Below, one piece after another: positions 1 through 10,752 of a stretch of 64,000 bases of DNA; positions within the stretch are counted from its first letter, which is position 1, and the number at the start of each line of letters is the position of its first letter. The DNA is from Diplonema japonicum. Lineage: Eukaryota > Euglenozoa > Diplonemea > Diplonemida > Diplonemidae. The notes under the pieces are model-generated. The model saw only the letters and a program-made list of their open reading frames with translations, did no database searches and was not told where the DNA came from. Location: positions 498,001-562,000 of the forward strand of contig OZ025685.1 in assembly GCA_964019335.1 (NCBI GenBank), written 5' to 3'. Both the position numbers and the translations under genes were made by a program.

Positions 1-1214
1 AAATATTTTCAAAAGATATTGTTTCGAGAGGTTTTTTTTGCTTCGTTGCACGCTTAACGCCACCTAGTGTTGCAATCAAAGCCCCATTTTTTCTTTTTTT
101 GTTTCCTCCGGTTGCTCTCTCTTTTCTGTTGTCGGTGAGCACGCACACCGAAGTTTATCAGTTTTTTTTGTTTTTTGTTTTGCTTGAATAGTGAAAAGAC
201 AAAACGAAAAAAAAAAAGAGAAAAAAACAAATATATTTGATGAATTGTTATTGCTAAAAAAAAAAAAGGAAAAAAAAAAAAAGAAAAGTTACAGAAGCAT
301 TTTGGTTTTGTTTTTCTTTTTTTTCTTTTAAAGGGGGAAAGTTGGCAAACGTGTTTTCTTTCGTTTTTTCTTGTTTTTTTTTTCTTTTATGGAACTGGCA
401 CGTACAAACACGGCCTCTTTTTTTATTTTATTTTTTTATTTTCTCGTGGGTGGATAAGATTTCCCTGCTTCTCTGACTTCTCTCTCTTGCACCGGAAGCA
501 TCAAAAAAAGGAAAATTATTTTTCAATTTCTTTTTATATTTCATGTATGCGTCAAGCCTCGCAACTTGTTTTTACAAAAGGAGAAAGACAAATACCCCCC
601 CCCCCCCCTTCTCTTTTCCCCTTTTAACCTGATACAGGATTGGTTTTTCTTTTTTCATGTTTTTTTTGACCATCGCGGATCCACCCTGCGAAAAAAGAAA
701 AGTTCGCTCAAAAACGAATAAAAATAAATTGTTCTTTGAAGAAAGGGGAAGGAGGTGGTGAGCTCAAGAACAACATGGTTTATTGCAACCTTTTGGTGCA
801 TCAGGTTAAAAAGGAGGGGAAGGGAAAAAAAAAGGGGGGGTAAAAAAACAATTCGTAACACAAAAAAAGAATATTATATTTTTAAGTCGCATGGGTATCT
901 TCTTTCTAATCTCTCTCTCTCTTTTTTTTTTCTTTTATGTGGGCCGTTGCTAACCACTTCGTTTCCTATCATGGTGAACTTTTTTTTTTTCTTGTTTCCT
1001 TTTTTTTTTTTTTTTTTCCATCCTTTCCGACTTACCTCTTCTGGTCTACTGGAGGACTTCCCCTATGAATTCTGAACTGTCGATTTCTTTGGGCGCCCTT
1101 CTTTGGACGGACTCTCTTGATTTTCTTTTTTTTTTTTTTTTTTTTTTTTTTATACACACCCTCGCCTAGCTCAGCCACCTAAGAAAGAAAAAAAAGGGGG
1201 GGGGGGGGGGACAA
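1..1214. other. Low-complexity region before the first gene
   Basis: Long A, T and C runs dominate and no convincing coding sequence was seen on either strand. The one non-simple element is a 38-nt stretch at 941-978 that recurs near 23853. A 12-15 nt G run ends four bases before the first ATG at 1215. No promoter motif was recognised. Confidence 0.6.
941..978. repeat. Dispersed repeat, copy 1
   Basis: This 38-nt segment (starting GGGCCGTTGCTAACCACTTC) matches 23853-23889 with a single T deleted. Flanking sequence is T-rich in both places, and the TCTTCTGG that follows is loosely shared. It is probably part of an older dispersed element whose edges have decayed. Confidence 0.75.
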
Positions 1215-2624
1215 ATGGAAGTTTTTGTCCGAGTGCTAGACTCCGCTGAGGTTGCTGAGGTAGAAGTTGAGGAACATGAAGATTGTTCAAAATTCCTTGA
1301 AAAGGTGTTGCATACACTGGACCTTGAACCGGAAGGCGTTGAAGTGTGGTTTGAAGGAGAGGAGATAAAGGACGTGGGGGACCCTTTGTCAGGGAAAGGA
1401 ATCCTCCCTGGAGACGAATTGGTTGTGAAGATGTCGTCCAAGGTCCTTGCTGCAAGAAGGCTGACAGAGATGGGGATCAACTACAAGAAGAACCAACGAT
1501 GGGACAATCAAATCACCAACCCTGATGTCCTCCGCCTTTTCATCACTGCAGAGGTTTCGTTCGACGTGAATAATTTTCTACGCACCGCACTAGGCCAGAA
1601 CAACATCCCTGTTCTCGAGGTACTCGCCTGCCTTCCCTGGAAGCAACGGTGGTCCAACTGGTACTGCATCACCGCAAAGGACATCCCTTCTTACTCGCGC
1701 AGTGTTGCAGCCCTCGAGATCGTCGTTGCCAAGCTGCACACTGAGTTCCCCAACATCAACCTCAAGACTGTGAAGCCCAACCTTTGCGCTGCGTTGGTAA
1801 GGCAGTACAGTTTGCACCCGTTCAGCGAGATTTTGGAGATGTGCTCTTTACTACTCGACGATGAGGGTCTCAGCCCAGCAGGGGACTGCATGGCCACCGC
1901 CATTTCCCAACCTTCAATGAGCATACTACAGTTCTTTGTCGGTAAGCTTCGGTGCAAGGAGGAAATCAACACCCCGAACCACGAAGGGGTACCGCCCTTG
2001 CACATTGCAGTGCAGCATAACAAGCCAAACATGGTGCGGTACCTTCTCGAAGAAGGGGCGGACATCAACGTCGTGACAAAGCCCGTGAATCACGTGGGGT
2101 ACGAGACCACGGGGAGCACCGCGTTGTACAAGGCAGCGCAGATGGGCAACACATCGCTTGTGGAACTGTTATGCTTGGAAGGCGCAGACATCTCTATGCA
2201 TGATGAGTACATTGGGAACACAGCCATCCACGAAGCTGCCTCTGCAGACGTGGTAAAGATGCTGCTTGAGCATGGGGCAGACATACAGTCGAAGAACTAC
2301 CGAGGTGAGACACCCCTACACAGGGCCGCGTGCATGAAAAAACATAAAGGTGTTTGCGAAGCTTTGCTGCAAGAAGGTGCAGACCCTAATGCGCAGAATC
2401 TTTATCAACAGACACCACTACATGAGGCGTGCAGGATGGGGATCATCGACAACATCGGCTGTCTCCTTAAGCACGGCGCCAGTGAGAGCATAGAGGACAA
2501 GAATTTCGTAGCGCCCTTTACTCTAGCTTCGCTCAATGGCCACGACCCTATGCTCAGGACGCATATTAGGTACCTTTACGACAAGTTCAGCGTGCAGCTC
2601 AACTTTGATGTCATCACATTGTGA
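1215..2624 (+). CDS. Ankyrin-repeat protein with ubiquitin-like N-terminus
   Basis: The 469-aa product has a first ~75 residues that look like a ubiquitin-like fold (short beta strands and a GILPGDELVV-like stretch). A unique helical middle follows, then about five ankyrin repeats at roughly residues 254-430, shown by repeated TPLHxA and LLxxGADxN cores (PPLHIAV, TALYKAA, TAIHEAA, TPLHRAA, TPLHEAC). Ankyrin stacks bind partner proteins, so a scaffold or adaptor role is likely, but the partner cannot be named. No transmembrane segment or signal peptide is visible. The ATG at 1215 follows a G run and is the first in frame. The ubiquitin-like assignment is weaker than the ankyrin one. Confidence 0.85.
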   Translation: MEVFVRVLDSAEVAEVEVEEHEDCSKFLEKVLHTLDLEPEGVEVWFEGEEIKDVGDPLSGKGILPGDELVVKMSSKVLAARRLTEMGINYKKNQRWDNQITNPDVLRLFITAEVSFDVNNFLRTALGQNNIPVLEVLACLPWKQRWSNWYCITAKDIPSYSRSVAALEIVVAKLHTEFPNINLKTVKPNLCAALVRQYSLHPFSEILEMCSLLLDDEGLSPAGDCMATAISQPSMSILQFFVGKLRCKEEINTPNHEGVPPLHIAVQHNKPNMVRYLLEEGADINVVTKPVNHVGYETTGSTALYKAAQMGNTSLVELLCLEGADISMHDEYIGNTAIHEAASADVVKMLLEHGADIQSKNYRGETPLHRAACMKKHKGVCEALLQEGADPNAQNLYQQTPLHEACRMGIIDNIGCLLKHGASESIEDKNFVAPFTLASLNGHDPMLRTHIRYLYDKFSVQLNFDVITL

Positions 2625-2874
2625 CACTGTATTATATTACATTATTACACCACTCCCCCTCTCTTTTCTTTTTTAAAAAATATTTCTAAACTAATGAAAG
2701 AAGAAAGTTTTTCACACCTCCCCTCCCCCCTTCGCCCTTCTATTTTAACAAATTAGCGAGATTACCGTCTACCTTCCTGCCTCCCCTAGCCATGAGATTG
2801 CTTTTTTTGACTCGAATTAGATCCCCTTGAAGCAATTTGATTTGTATAACAGGACAAAAAGGGAAGGTGGGCAG

Positions 2875-4168
2875 ATGAAGTCCGTGCTGATATGTGGTGA
2901 TGGGAACTTTTCCTTCTCTATGGCGATCGGGAAGCTCCAAGAAACGGGGGATTTGACACTCCTAGAGGGGCTGCTTGGGGTGAAGGGACCATTTAAAATC
3001 AAGTGCACATCGTTTGACACAAGAGTGCAGCTTCTGGGAAAATACCATGAATGTGCCAAGATCCTGCCAGCGCTAGACAACATGGGGAAGATCGGAGTGA
3101 CGGTAGAGCACGGGGTCAATGCGTGGGAGCTGGAGTCACACTACCCCGAAGAGAGGTTTGATGCTGTTGTGTGGAACCACCCGCATCTTGGAACTGAAAA
3201 CTTCAACTTGCACAGATTTCTACTATGCCACTTCATGCACTCTGCCAAGAACGTTCTGACCCCCAACGGTGTGATCTCCCTCTCTGTCCTCGAGGGCCAA
3301 AGCGTCCGTTGGGATGTTGTCAAGCAAGCTGAAAAGGTAGGCCTCGCCCTCGCCCAGCGCAGCCCCTTCTTCCCCTCCAAGTACCCCGGCTACGAGACAC
3401 GCCGCAACCGAACTGGTGGTTCTTTCCAAAACTCGCACACGCAGGACCACATGTCCGACGCTCTCCCCTCCGTCTCTCTCCGCTTTTCGAAGGACTCGGA
3501 TTCGAAACCGATTCTTACGGAGCCCAGCCCAGCGGACGACAGGCTTGTGATCCCCAAGAAAAAGGTGGAACACGCATTCTTCTGCGATGTGTGCGGGAAG
3601 GGGTTCAAGAAGAAGCAGGGTGTGGACACCCACCACAAGCAGGTGCACCAATACAAGAAGTACGGCGACTGGAGCGTTGAGGGGAAGAAGCTGAAGTGCA
3701 GGCACTGCGACAAGGTGCTGCATGATGAGGAGGCGAGGTGGCAGCACGAGATCGCGAACCACACGGGAGACGACGTCAGCATTCCACACCCGAGCACAGA
3801 AGGGGACCAGACGGTGCAGGAATCAGAAGGGTACGGGTACTTCCCTTGTGAAGTGTGCGGCATGTCTGTATCCAGACACCCTGACTGGGTATGTCAAATA
3901 AATAAGTTTAGATCCCACACAGGGCATGGCTGCGCACCTCGAGTCCCTCAAGCCCATTGTCGGCCTGGAACTCCCTTGCGGCATCGGCGACTGCACCAAA
4001 CTTTTCATCGAACAACGTGCTCTGAGACAACACCGTAATTTTTGCCGCCTCAGAGACCAGCGGCCCAAAATCGAAACACAGGACCGCCCCCTTGCGCTCT
4101 ACTATGGTGTCGGCCTCATCCTAGCCTACCTGGGGTACCGCCTTGTCAGGAGCAAGTCCTCACAGTAG
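2875..4168 (+). CDS. BMT5-like rRNA methyltransferase domain fused to C2H2 zinc fingers and a C-terminal membrane anchor
   Basis: Two exons (2875-3888 and 3923-4168) give 419 aa. Residues 1 to about 185 match the 25S rRNA uridine-N3 methyltransferase (BMT5-like, formerly DUF2431) family: GDGNFSFS at 8-15 is the SAM-binding loop, WNHPHLG starts at 100, and YPGYETRR with GGSF lies near 170. C2H2 fingers follow at C237/C240/H253/H258 and C275/C278/H291/H296, then an imperfect finger at C325/C328 and a C357/C362/H375/C379 finger. A hydrophobic segment at about 397-414 could be a tail anchor. The ATG at 2875 is preferred because an AACAG acceptor lies upstream and the in-frame TTG at 2827 is not a normal start. 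The intron joins the exons in phase 0. Substrate and location are inferred from family. Confidence 0.82.
3889..3922 (+). other. 34-nt intron in BMT5-like gene
   Basis: The segment begins GTATGTC and ends CCCACACAG. Without removal the frame stops after the third finger. With removal (phase 0) the protein continues into another CxxxxC/HxxxC finger and a hydrophobic tail with good coding character. Confidence 0.85.
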
Positions 4169-4297
4169 TTTAGTTTTATTTAGCCCCCTCGGACATCATC
4201 AGACTTACCTTTGTGTTTGAATAACTTCTTTTTTTTAATACCTCGTCCTTCATCATCAAAAGTAGTATCTGATCCTTCTTGCGTACTTTAGTCAAGA

Positions 4298-7200
4298 ATG
4301 CAAACTATTCAGCACAGGGGGGCAAGGGCGGGGAAGGGGCGCGAAATGGCGGAGTTTCCACAAAGGGCGCAGAAATTGCTCAAGAAGGTGCCTGAGCAGT
4401 ACAAAGGGGATAAGGTGTCGGTAGTGAATCTGATCAGCAGCGTAACTGGGAGCGGGTCGAAAGCAGGGAAAGAGCTTCAAGAGCTGAAGCAGCTAGTCGA
4501 CGCGTTGCTAGGGCTGCAGGAGGAGTTCGTGCAGACATACGACAAGTCATGCCAAAAGAGCATGGAGCAGTTCATGCAGATGGTACACGACCTGGGTAGG
4601 ACGCAGACCATGATAACTTCCCTGAAGCAGAAGATCCTCCGCCTCCGTGGTGCAACAGGGTCCTACGCAGGCGACCTACGCAACTTCTACAAAAAAAAGC
4701 AGCGCAACATCTACCTCCTCCAGCTCCTCCATGCTGTTAAGAAGATTTCAACCATGGAGTCCACCCGTACTGCTCTCCTTGCTCAAGGCGAGCACTATAA
4801 AAGCACTAACCTCCTGGCAGCCTGCCAGTTGCTGCTCGAACAATGGCCAACCCTCTGTGACGAGAGGGGCACCCGACCTGAGATGGGTACTATCCACTCC
4901 CAGCTTCTCATGCTCCTCTCCAAAGAAAAAATAGCAAGTCATGTCACTTCGCTCGAGAATGTCCTCATTGACAACATCCTGCGCAGGGACCGTCTCACTG
5001 ACGCGAAGACCTTCGCATCCATTATAGAGGGCGACGAACTAGCTGCTGAAAAGCAGCCTGCGCACGCAACACCGCTGCGCATCGTCGGGAAGACCAACTG
5101 CTACACTGACGAGCTGGAGCAGGTCCCCATCCAGGAAGGTATTCAGCTCTGGAGGGACAACGCACCCCTCATCACGTGCCTCCCGCACGAGCTCCTCAAC
5201 GCTGTCATGCTACGCATTCCGTATATCCTCCCACCTAAGGTGTCTGCCTACTACACAGCAACTGTCAAGACTACTGCCTACGTGGGGTTCAAAGGGGCAT
5301 ACAACAACGAGGAGGAGAACCTCAGCCAGTGGACATCTGTGACCCTCCCTTTCACCACTATCGGTGACTCCATGCACGAGGAGTGCGAGGTAGTCGAACC
5401 CAAGTGGGTCTTCTACAAGCAAGCGGTGGAAGCTAAGGCGACCTGCACCTTCCCCACCTCTATCGAGAAGACACCGATGCTCATGTTCGTGGTGCCTGAG
5501 ATTGCAGATCCTGCTGAGAGACAGAGATCCGGGTGCCTGTCAGCCCTGCATCTCCTTGGGAATGTAGGTTACCCTAAACCCACACAAGAGCAGCGCATCC
5601 TTGAGGTAGTAGGACACATTTTGCAACCATCGTTTCTGACGCAGCACCACATCAACTACATTGACACCTTCATGAAGGCCTTTGACAACTGGCGTACGAA
5701 GAAGATAACGGATGCAGAGGACTGCAGCACGAAGGTGTTGGCAGGGCTTCGTGACATCGCGTCTGTCAGGGCTGCGTCTGCGTTGGATGGAACGCTAGGG
5801 ACGCTGGACCCATTTGAGTATGAGAGGAAGATAGCCAGTGCGCAGCAGCCGCTGCTGCAGCAGTTCATCAGCGCGCTGTCCAACGAGCTGCTGGAGGTGC
5901 TGCGGAACTACGTTGACCTCACGAGCAAGACATTTGAACGGTGCTTCCCCCAAACACGCGACGGCACGTGGGACCCATCCAGATGCACGCTTAGCGAGGA
6001 CGACCTGAAGGCCATAGCCCAGGACCTTGTGGCTTGCACTGAGCAAGCCCCCGAGCAAGATTCCGAGTCCTTGCCTGCACTGGAAATCGTCAAGCGCGCG
6101 ACCACCATGCTGTTGGGCGAAGACCTATACAAGTTAAGCTCTTTAGTTGGCCCACGGAGAAAAGAAGGATGGCTTGGCGTCACGGCACCGAGCAACACTT
6201 TCACGATGGTCACAAAACCGAAGGTAGAGGACCCCCTGGGCCTCATGCTTGACAAGCAGCTCAATGTAACCTCTGCTCAAGCAGGGTCCATCTCGCACAA
6301 GATAGGCCTAGCAAGGTTTGTGGGCTTCCGTGTGTCGTCCGTGAAGCTGCCGGGACACACGGAACGCATCATGGTGGATACGCTCGAGGAGTTCAACCAG
6401 GTCATCAAACACCAGGTGTCATTCCAGTTGTTTTTCAGCAGAAAAGTGCGGCCGCCGCAGGTGCACTTGTCTGTCGTGTGCGAGCACATCATGCGGACGT
6501 GCAAAGCAGCGGGGATGCAGCTGGGGCACCAGGACGCACATGTGGAGATAGCTCAGAAGGCGCTCGTGGAAAAGGCCGACGAAGCAGCTCAGGAGGTGGT
6601 CAGCAAGCTCACAATACGCCACTCACTGTCACTGGAGTCGTGTTGGGAGTGCTTGCAAGTCAAAGTGTCACCGCTGCTGGAGTCATTGTGCAAAGAGGAG
6701 CTGGAGTGGAACAGGTGGGACACACAGGGGCTCGGTTCGGTACGGCGCGGCTCGGCACAGGCCAGAGTCATCGAGACTGTGAAACGCAAAGAAGATGCTG
6801 TTCTTGAAAAGCTTCTGGAAGGCAGGTTCGGCCAGGAGAAGCTTCCACGCTTGCTGGACGCGACGCCTCCTGTGAGATTCTCCTTCAGAGACGTAGCCAG
6901 TATTGAGGAGGAGGAGAAGGAAGTAGACATCATCCTGAAGCACTTCATCCCCACACCCTTCAACACTGTCTTCCTCTACCGTGCTGTGGTGCAGTTCACG
7001 TCGGAGGCCTCGCGTCTGGTGTACGGCAGGGTGCAGGGCTCCGCCAACATCCTCATTAAGACGCTTGAGCTGCGCCTCACGAAGGAGCTCTTGCCCAAGA
7101 TCAAAACGCACTACTACAAGCAGATCGACAACGCGATGGACCACGCATCCCCCGTGTACATGTCGCAGGGGGACTCGGACGAGGTGCCTGTGCTTGAGGC

Positions 7201-8392
7201 TTTCGTGATTGCGGGACACGCGCTGCAGACCTTAGCAGAGCTGCAAGAAGCAATCCCCATCAACCAGGCAGCGAAGATGATGATGCGGTCGTATGTGGAG
7301 GGCATCCTGAAGAAGATCCTGACCCGGTCGCTGGAGCACCTAGAGAACAAGACATATGACATCTATTGCGGAACGATAGGCGTGCCTCTCGTGAAGAAAG
7401 TGCTTGACACCTGCGATGAGGACGACATCTACAAAGCGGAGAGTCTAGACAGCGCTGCGAGGGACATGTGGCACACCATGTCGGAGGCGGCCGATGTGAA
7501 CGTAACGTCCAACACGCTTGAGATCCTCGACGAGCTGCACAGCAAGTCGAAGTCTCGGTCGCATAAGTACATCAAATCGTCGCAGGACGTCAGCTTCATA
7601 ACGTGCCTTGCACACTCACTGGAGTGGCTTGCCGACCAGACGGTACTGCACTGGGGGCAGACGGAGGCGAAAAGCGAGTTCACAATGTCCGAGAAGATCT
7701 TCCTTGCAAAGACGGAGTGCTACGACACAGTGATCCCTGGTGTCGATGCCATGCATGACAACACACCAGGTGACGGGCCGTGGCAGCCAGTGCAGCCTCC
7801 AAGGGAGAGGTTGTCACACCCTGCAGTAGATAACCTGTGGAAGAAGCTGATGGTGCTGTCAAGAGGTGCGTTTTTCGTACTAGTGTTCGACTTGTTCACG
7901 AGGACGCAGGCACTGCTGGACAGTAGGGACACCTCCTTCGACCACGAGTACGACGCAGCTGAACCCGACGAGGCCATCGAGGTCTTCAACAGGGACATGC
8001 GGATGATGCACATCACATACACCAACTACCTACCCCCCTTGAAGCAGCAGTACCTCATGCAGGCGCTGCCCATGGTGGTGGCGTACTACCTTATCAAGAA
8101 CATCGCGAACTTGAAACACAAGTACGTCACGAAGTGCGGGGTCGCACGGCTTACGAGGAACGTCTTCGCTCTGCAGCAGAACCTCGCGCTTCTCGTGACG
8201 GAGGTGGCCGAGAGCGATGATCAGTTCATCAGAGTCAAGCGGTACTATGAAATGCTCACTTGTGACCACGCAGAGCTGGTCGTCCAGCGTGAGAACCTCA
8301 AAGAGTACGGCATCACCTACAACGAAGACGAGTTCGGGGCTGCAGTGGCCGTGGTGTCTGCAGCCTGGTCCAGGAAGGGGGGTGTGGCGTGA
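4298..8392 (+). CDS. SEC8: Exocyst complex component Sec8 (EXOC4) with PDZ-like insert
   Basis: The 1364-aa length is somewhat above the usual 970-1100 of Sec8. Residues about 65-220 resemble the Sec8 N-terminal domain: helical bundles with a KKISTMES segment, then a stretch like the family's SKHYLSATDML region, here HYKSTNLLAACQLLLEQW. Sec8 is a subunit of the octameric exocyst that tethers secretory vesicles to the plasma membrane. Residues about 640-725 look like a PDZ domain (DPLGLML near the start, VGFRV, then an EEFNQVI helix and FQLFF strand), which is not standard in Sec8. The rest is alpha-helical, as expected. ATG 4298 follows a CTTTAG acceptor; an in-frame ATG at 4346 is an alternative. 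The gene is intronless and sits 130 nt after its neighbour. Confidence 0.82.
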   Translation: MQTIQHRGARAGKGREMAEFPQRAQKLLKKVPEQYKGDKVSVVNLISSVTGSGSKAGKELQELKQLVDALLGLQEEFVQTYDKSCQKSMEQFMQMVHDLGRTQTMITSLKQKILRLRGATGSYAGDLRNFYKKKQRNIYLLQLLHAVKKISTMESTRTALLAQGEHYKSTNLLAACQLLLEQWPTLCDERGTRPEMGTIHSQLLMLLSKEKIASHVTSLENVLIDNILRRDRLTDAKTFASIIEGDELAAEKQPAHATPLRIVGKTNCYTDELEQVPIQEGIQLWRDNAPLITCLPHELLNAVMLRIPYILPPKVSAYYTATVKTTAYVGFKGAYNNEEENLSQWTSVTLPFTTIGDSMHEECEVVEPKWVFYKQAVEAKATCTFPTSIEKTPMLMFVVPEIADPAERQRSGCLSALHLLGNVGYPKPTQEQRILEVVGHILQPSFLTQHHINYIDTFMKAFDNWRTKKITDAEDCSTKVLAGLRDIASVRAASALDGTLGTLDPFEYERKIASAQQPLLQQFISALSNELLEVLRNYVDLTSKTFERCFPQTRDGTWDPSRCTLSEDDLKAIAQDLVACTEQAPEQDSESLPALEIVKRATTMLLGEDLYKLSSLVGPRRKEGWLGVTAPSNTFTMVTKPKVEDPLGLMLDKQLNVTSAQAGSISHKIGLARFVGFRVSSVKLPGHTERIMVDTLEEFNQVIKHQVSFQLFFSRKVRPPQVHLSVVCEHIMRTCKAAGMQLGHQDAHVEIAQKALVEKADEAAQEVVSKLTIRHSLSLESCWECLQVKVSPLLESLCKEELEWNRWDTQGLGSVRRGSAQARVIETVKRKEDAVLEKLLEGRFGQEKLPRLLDATPPVRFSFRDVASIEEEEKEVDIILKHFIPTPFNTVFLYRAVVQFTSEASRLVYGRVQGSANILIKTLELRLTKELLPKIKTHYYKQIDNAMDHASPVYMSQGDSDEVPVLEAFVIAGHALQTLAELQEAIPINQAAKMMMRSYVEGILKKILTRSLEHLENKTYDIYCGTIGVPLVKKVLDTCDEDDIYKAESLDSAARDMWHTMSEAADVNVTSNTLEILDELHSKSKSRSHKYIKSSQDVSFITCLAHSLEWLADQTVLHWGQTEAKSEFTMSEKIFLAKTECYDTVIPGVDAMHDNTPGDGPWQPVQPPRERLSHPAVDNLWKKLMVLSRGAFFVLVFDLFTRTQALLDSRDTSFDHEYDAAEPDEAIEVFNRDMRMMHITYTNYLPPLKQQYLMQALPMVVAYYLIKNIANLKHKYVTKCGVARLTRNVFALQQNLALLVTEVAESDDQFIRVKRYYEMLTCDHAELVVQRENLKEYGITYNEDEFGAAVAVVSAAWSRKGGVA

Positions 8393-8530
8393 TGAATAAT
8401 AGATTTTTTTTTTTTTTTTTTTTTTTTTTGGAGAGTGTTTTTGTTTTTCCTTTTCTCGTTTTTTTTTTCTTCTTTGCAAGGTTGCCCATAAAAAAAAATA
8501 GGATACACAACCCCGGGAAAAAAAAAAGAA
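8393..8530. other. Short homopolymer-rich spacer
   Basis: This holds a T run of over 20, T/A-rich stretches and an A run just before the next ATG. No acceptor-like CAG is close to the ATG, unlike most genes of the window. Confidence 0.5.
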
Positions 8531-8931
8531 ATGGCCAACCCTATTGACAACCACTGGAACCAATCGCGACCCAGTCAGGTGTTGCAGAAAAAAAAAAAAA
8601 AAAAAAAAAAAAAAAACAGATTTATTCCCCAAGCTCTGGTCCAGGGTCACCTACTTTCGATGCGGCCAAGGAAAAAGCCGGGCAGGCGGCGGATGCATGC
8701 TGTAATACCTGTTGCAGTGATGATGTGAAGGACCACCTGGCGACCTTGATCCAGTACGCAGCAACTATCATCATCGCACTTGCGCTATGGGGGCTTATTT
8801 ATGATGGAATCATGCCGTCTGACAAGCCAATCTGGCTGCTGTGGATTTTCGCCACCGTTATGTTAATCATTTCGATTGCAGTTAGTTGGTGGACAGGCGA
8901 AACACTGCACTTCGGTGAGGACTGCTGTTGA
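8531..8931 (+). CDS. Small two-helix membrane protein with CCxxCC motif
   Basis: Two exons (8531-8578 and 8620-8931) give 119 aa. The N-terminus is short and Ser/Pro-rich. A cysteine cluster at C43, C44, C47 and C48 comes just before two hydrophobic helices at about 56-80 and 86-108, and the protein ends in Cys-Cys (118-119). Both tails could face the cytosol, with lipid-modified cysteines possible, but no family was recognised. The start is ATG 8531 in a consistent phase-0 splice. Without splicing, the second half lacks an ATG and the first reads into lysines. An assembly error in the A run could instead have broken a continuous lysine-rich frame. Function is unknown. Confidence 0.6.
8579..8619 (+). 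other. 41-nt intron, mostly a 29-A run
   Basis: It starts GTGTTGCAG, continues as 29 consecutive A, and ends CAG. Removing it joins the reading frames in phase 0. The donor differs from the GTATGT seen in other introns here, so a homopolymer length error remains possible. Confidence 0.5.
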
Positions 8932-10280
8932 AAGAGAGAAAAAAAGTCCCCCCCCCCCCTCCTCTTTCTTTTGATACATGGCTATGGCAGCATTTTTTTC
9001 CGTTTTTTTTTTCTTCCCCTTTACAATATCCGAACAAAAAAAAAAGTACTGTAAAAAAACCATTTGTGTAGTACCAGATGTGAGCAATCTGATTTTTTTT
9101 TTTTTTTTTTTTTCCCAAGCGTCTAAAAATAAATTAAGAGGTTTGCGGTCGCAGCAGTAGAAACAAAGAAATGAAGGGGGGGAAAAAAAAAGCAAACAGT
9201 TGACTCCTCTCCTTAGTCCTGGGTATCGTTGGGGATTGATGCCCTGTGACACAAAGTTGGTTGGAGAAAATAAAGTAAAAAATGATTGGGCGGGAACCAA
9301 GAAAGGGGGAACTTTTTTGTGCGTTGTGTTTATGTGTGATGAGGCCCCTGCCTTCTAATGCGACTTTCTGCCTCCCACACCCCCCCACCTTGTTGCTTTT
9401 CTGTTCTTCTTTTTAAGTCTCTTTCCTGAGACGATTAAAAAAAATACAAAAAGAGGAGAGGAGGAGGGGCTTAAAGGACAAAAGGACGCAAGAAAAAAAA
9501 GAAAAATGATGCATTTTTTTTTCCCCCGTTTTTTTTCCCCCCCCTCTATTTCTCTCTCTCTTTTCATACATTTATTGTTGTCATGCGTAAGAGAAAGAAA
9601 AGGAAGAAAAAAAAAAGTAGCAAAGTCCTTTTTTTTAAAAAAAGTTTTTTATTTATGTGTAGTTGTAGGTTAAGACCATTGAAAGACAGAAAAGAAGAAA
9701 GAAAGGGAAACAAAAAAAGGAAAGGGGGACAGAAGAAGAAGAAAAAAAAACAAAAAGAAAGCCGATGTATGCAGTCCCGCCTTTTTGAAGACCCTCTTTC
9801 CCCCCCTCCCCCCTTTCCCCCTTCTCTACCCGAAGATGTGTTTCTTGCTGTAACAAGGAGATTGCGTCATTAGCTAATCCTTTTTTTGTAGCTCTTTCAC
9901 AGAAGGCCTTTTTTTTTTTTTTTTTTAGTTCTTCGGGGAAAAAAAAATAGGAAGTAAGGGATTTCAAGCAGTATTTGGATTTTTTTTTCTTTTTTTTTTC
10001 TTTTGCACCTGTTTCTCACCTTCCATCTGTTTCTCTTTTTTTTTTTTTTTTTTTTTATTGCGTTCGTTCGTTCAAACGAATTAGAAAAAAAAAGAGAGGG
10101 GGGGGGGGGGGAACAAAAGAAAAAGGAGAGTGGTGAACGGGAAAAAAAAAAAAAAACAAACAAAAAAAAAGAGTGAAGGTAGTGCATACTCTGCTTTCCC
10201 TTTCTTGGGTAAAGCTTGCAGAAAGTGTTTTATTTATTTTATCTCCCCCCTCTCTCTCTTTTTTTTTTTTTTGGGCGGCC

Positions 10281-10454
10281 TGTCTATCAGTATACGTGTT
10301 GAAACGTGACGAGCTTGCAGAACGACTAGACTTACGGTATGACGTGCTCCGTCAGAGCGGTGACGTGGACGAGATGTCTAAACAGCAACGGCCATATAGA
10401 TGGCATAACAGCGAAATCCTAGAGGTGGGCACCAACCAGCGCACCGAAAAATAG
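10281..10454 (+). pseudogene. Orphan coding-like segment
   Basis: After a T tract and a CTATCAG acceptor-like site there is an open frame of about 57 codons with protein-like composition (a KRDELAERLDLRYDVLRQ helix) and a TAG stop. It has no upstream ATG in frame. It could be a terminal exon, a very short gene starting at the in-frame ATG near 10376, or a relic. No family recognised. Confidence 0.3.
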
Positions 10455-10752
10455 ATCGAGTCTTTTTTCGTTATTTTATTTTTTTTCTCTTTTTTTTTTT
10501 GTCGCGTTTCCACTAATTCTTCTTTTTTCTTTTTTTTTTTTTTTCCTTCCTTCTAAAAAAAAAAAAAAGAAACATTGCCGCAAAAAAAAAAAGAGGGGGA
10601 AAAAAAAAAAAGAAAAAAAGGACCCTGTTGGCATGTACCTGTAGCCAAGTGGTGTTCTCTTTATTTAATTCTATTGGTGGTGGAGTCGTGACAGCACTTC
10701 TCTCTCATCACAGTGAATTTCTTTGTTTACTTTAAAAAAAAAAAAAAAAGAA

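Noticed and set aside
1166-2068. Minus-strand ORFs across the ankyrin gene and similar ones under other large genes
   Set aside because: They mirror the codon structure of the + strand genes, lack family matches and have Ser/Leu-rich shadow composition.
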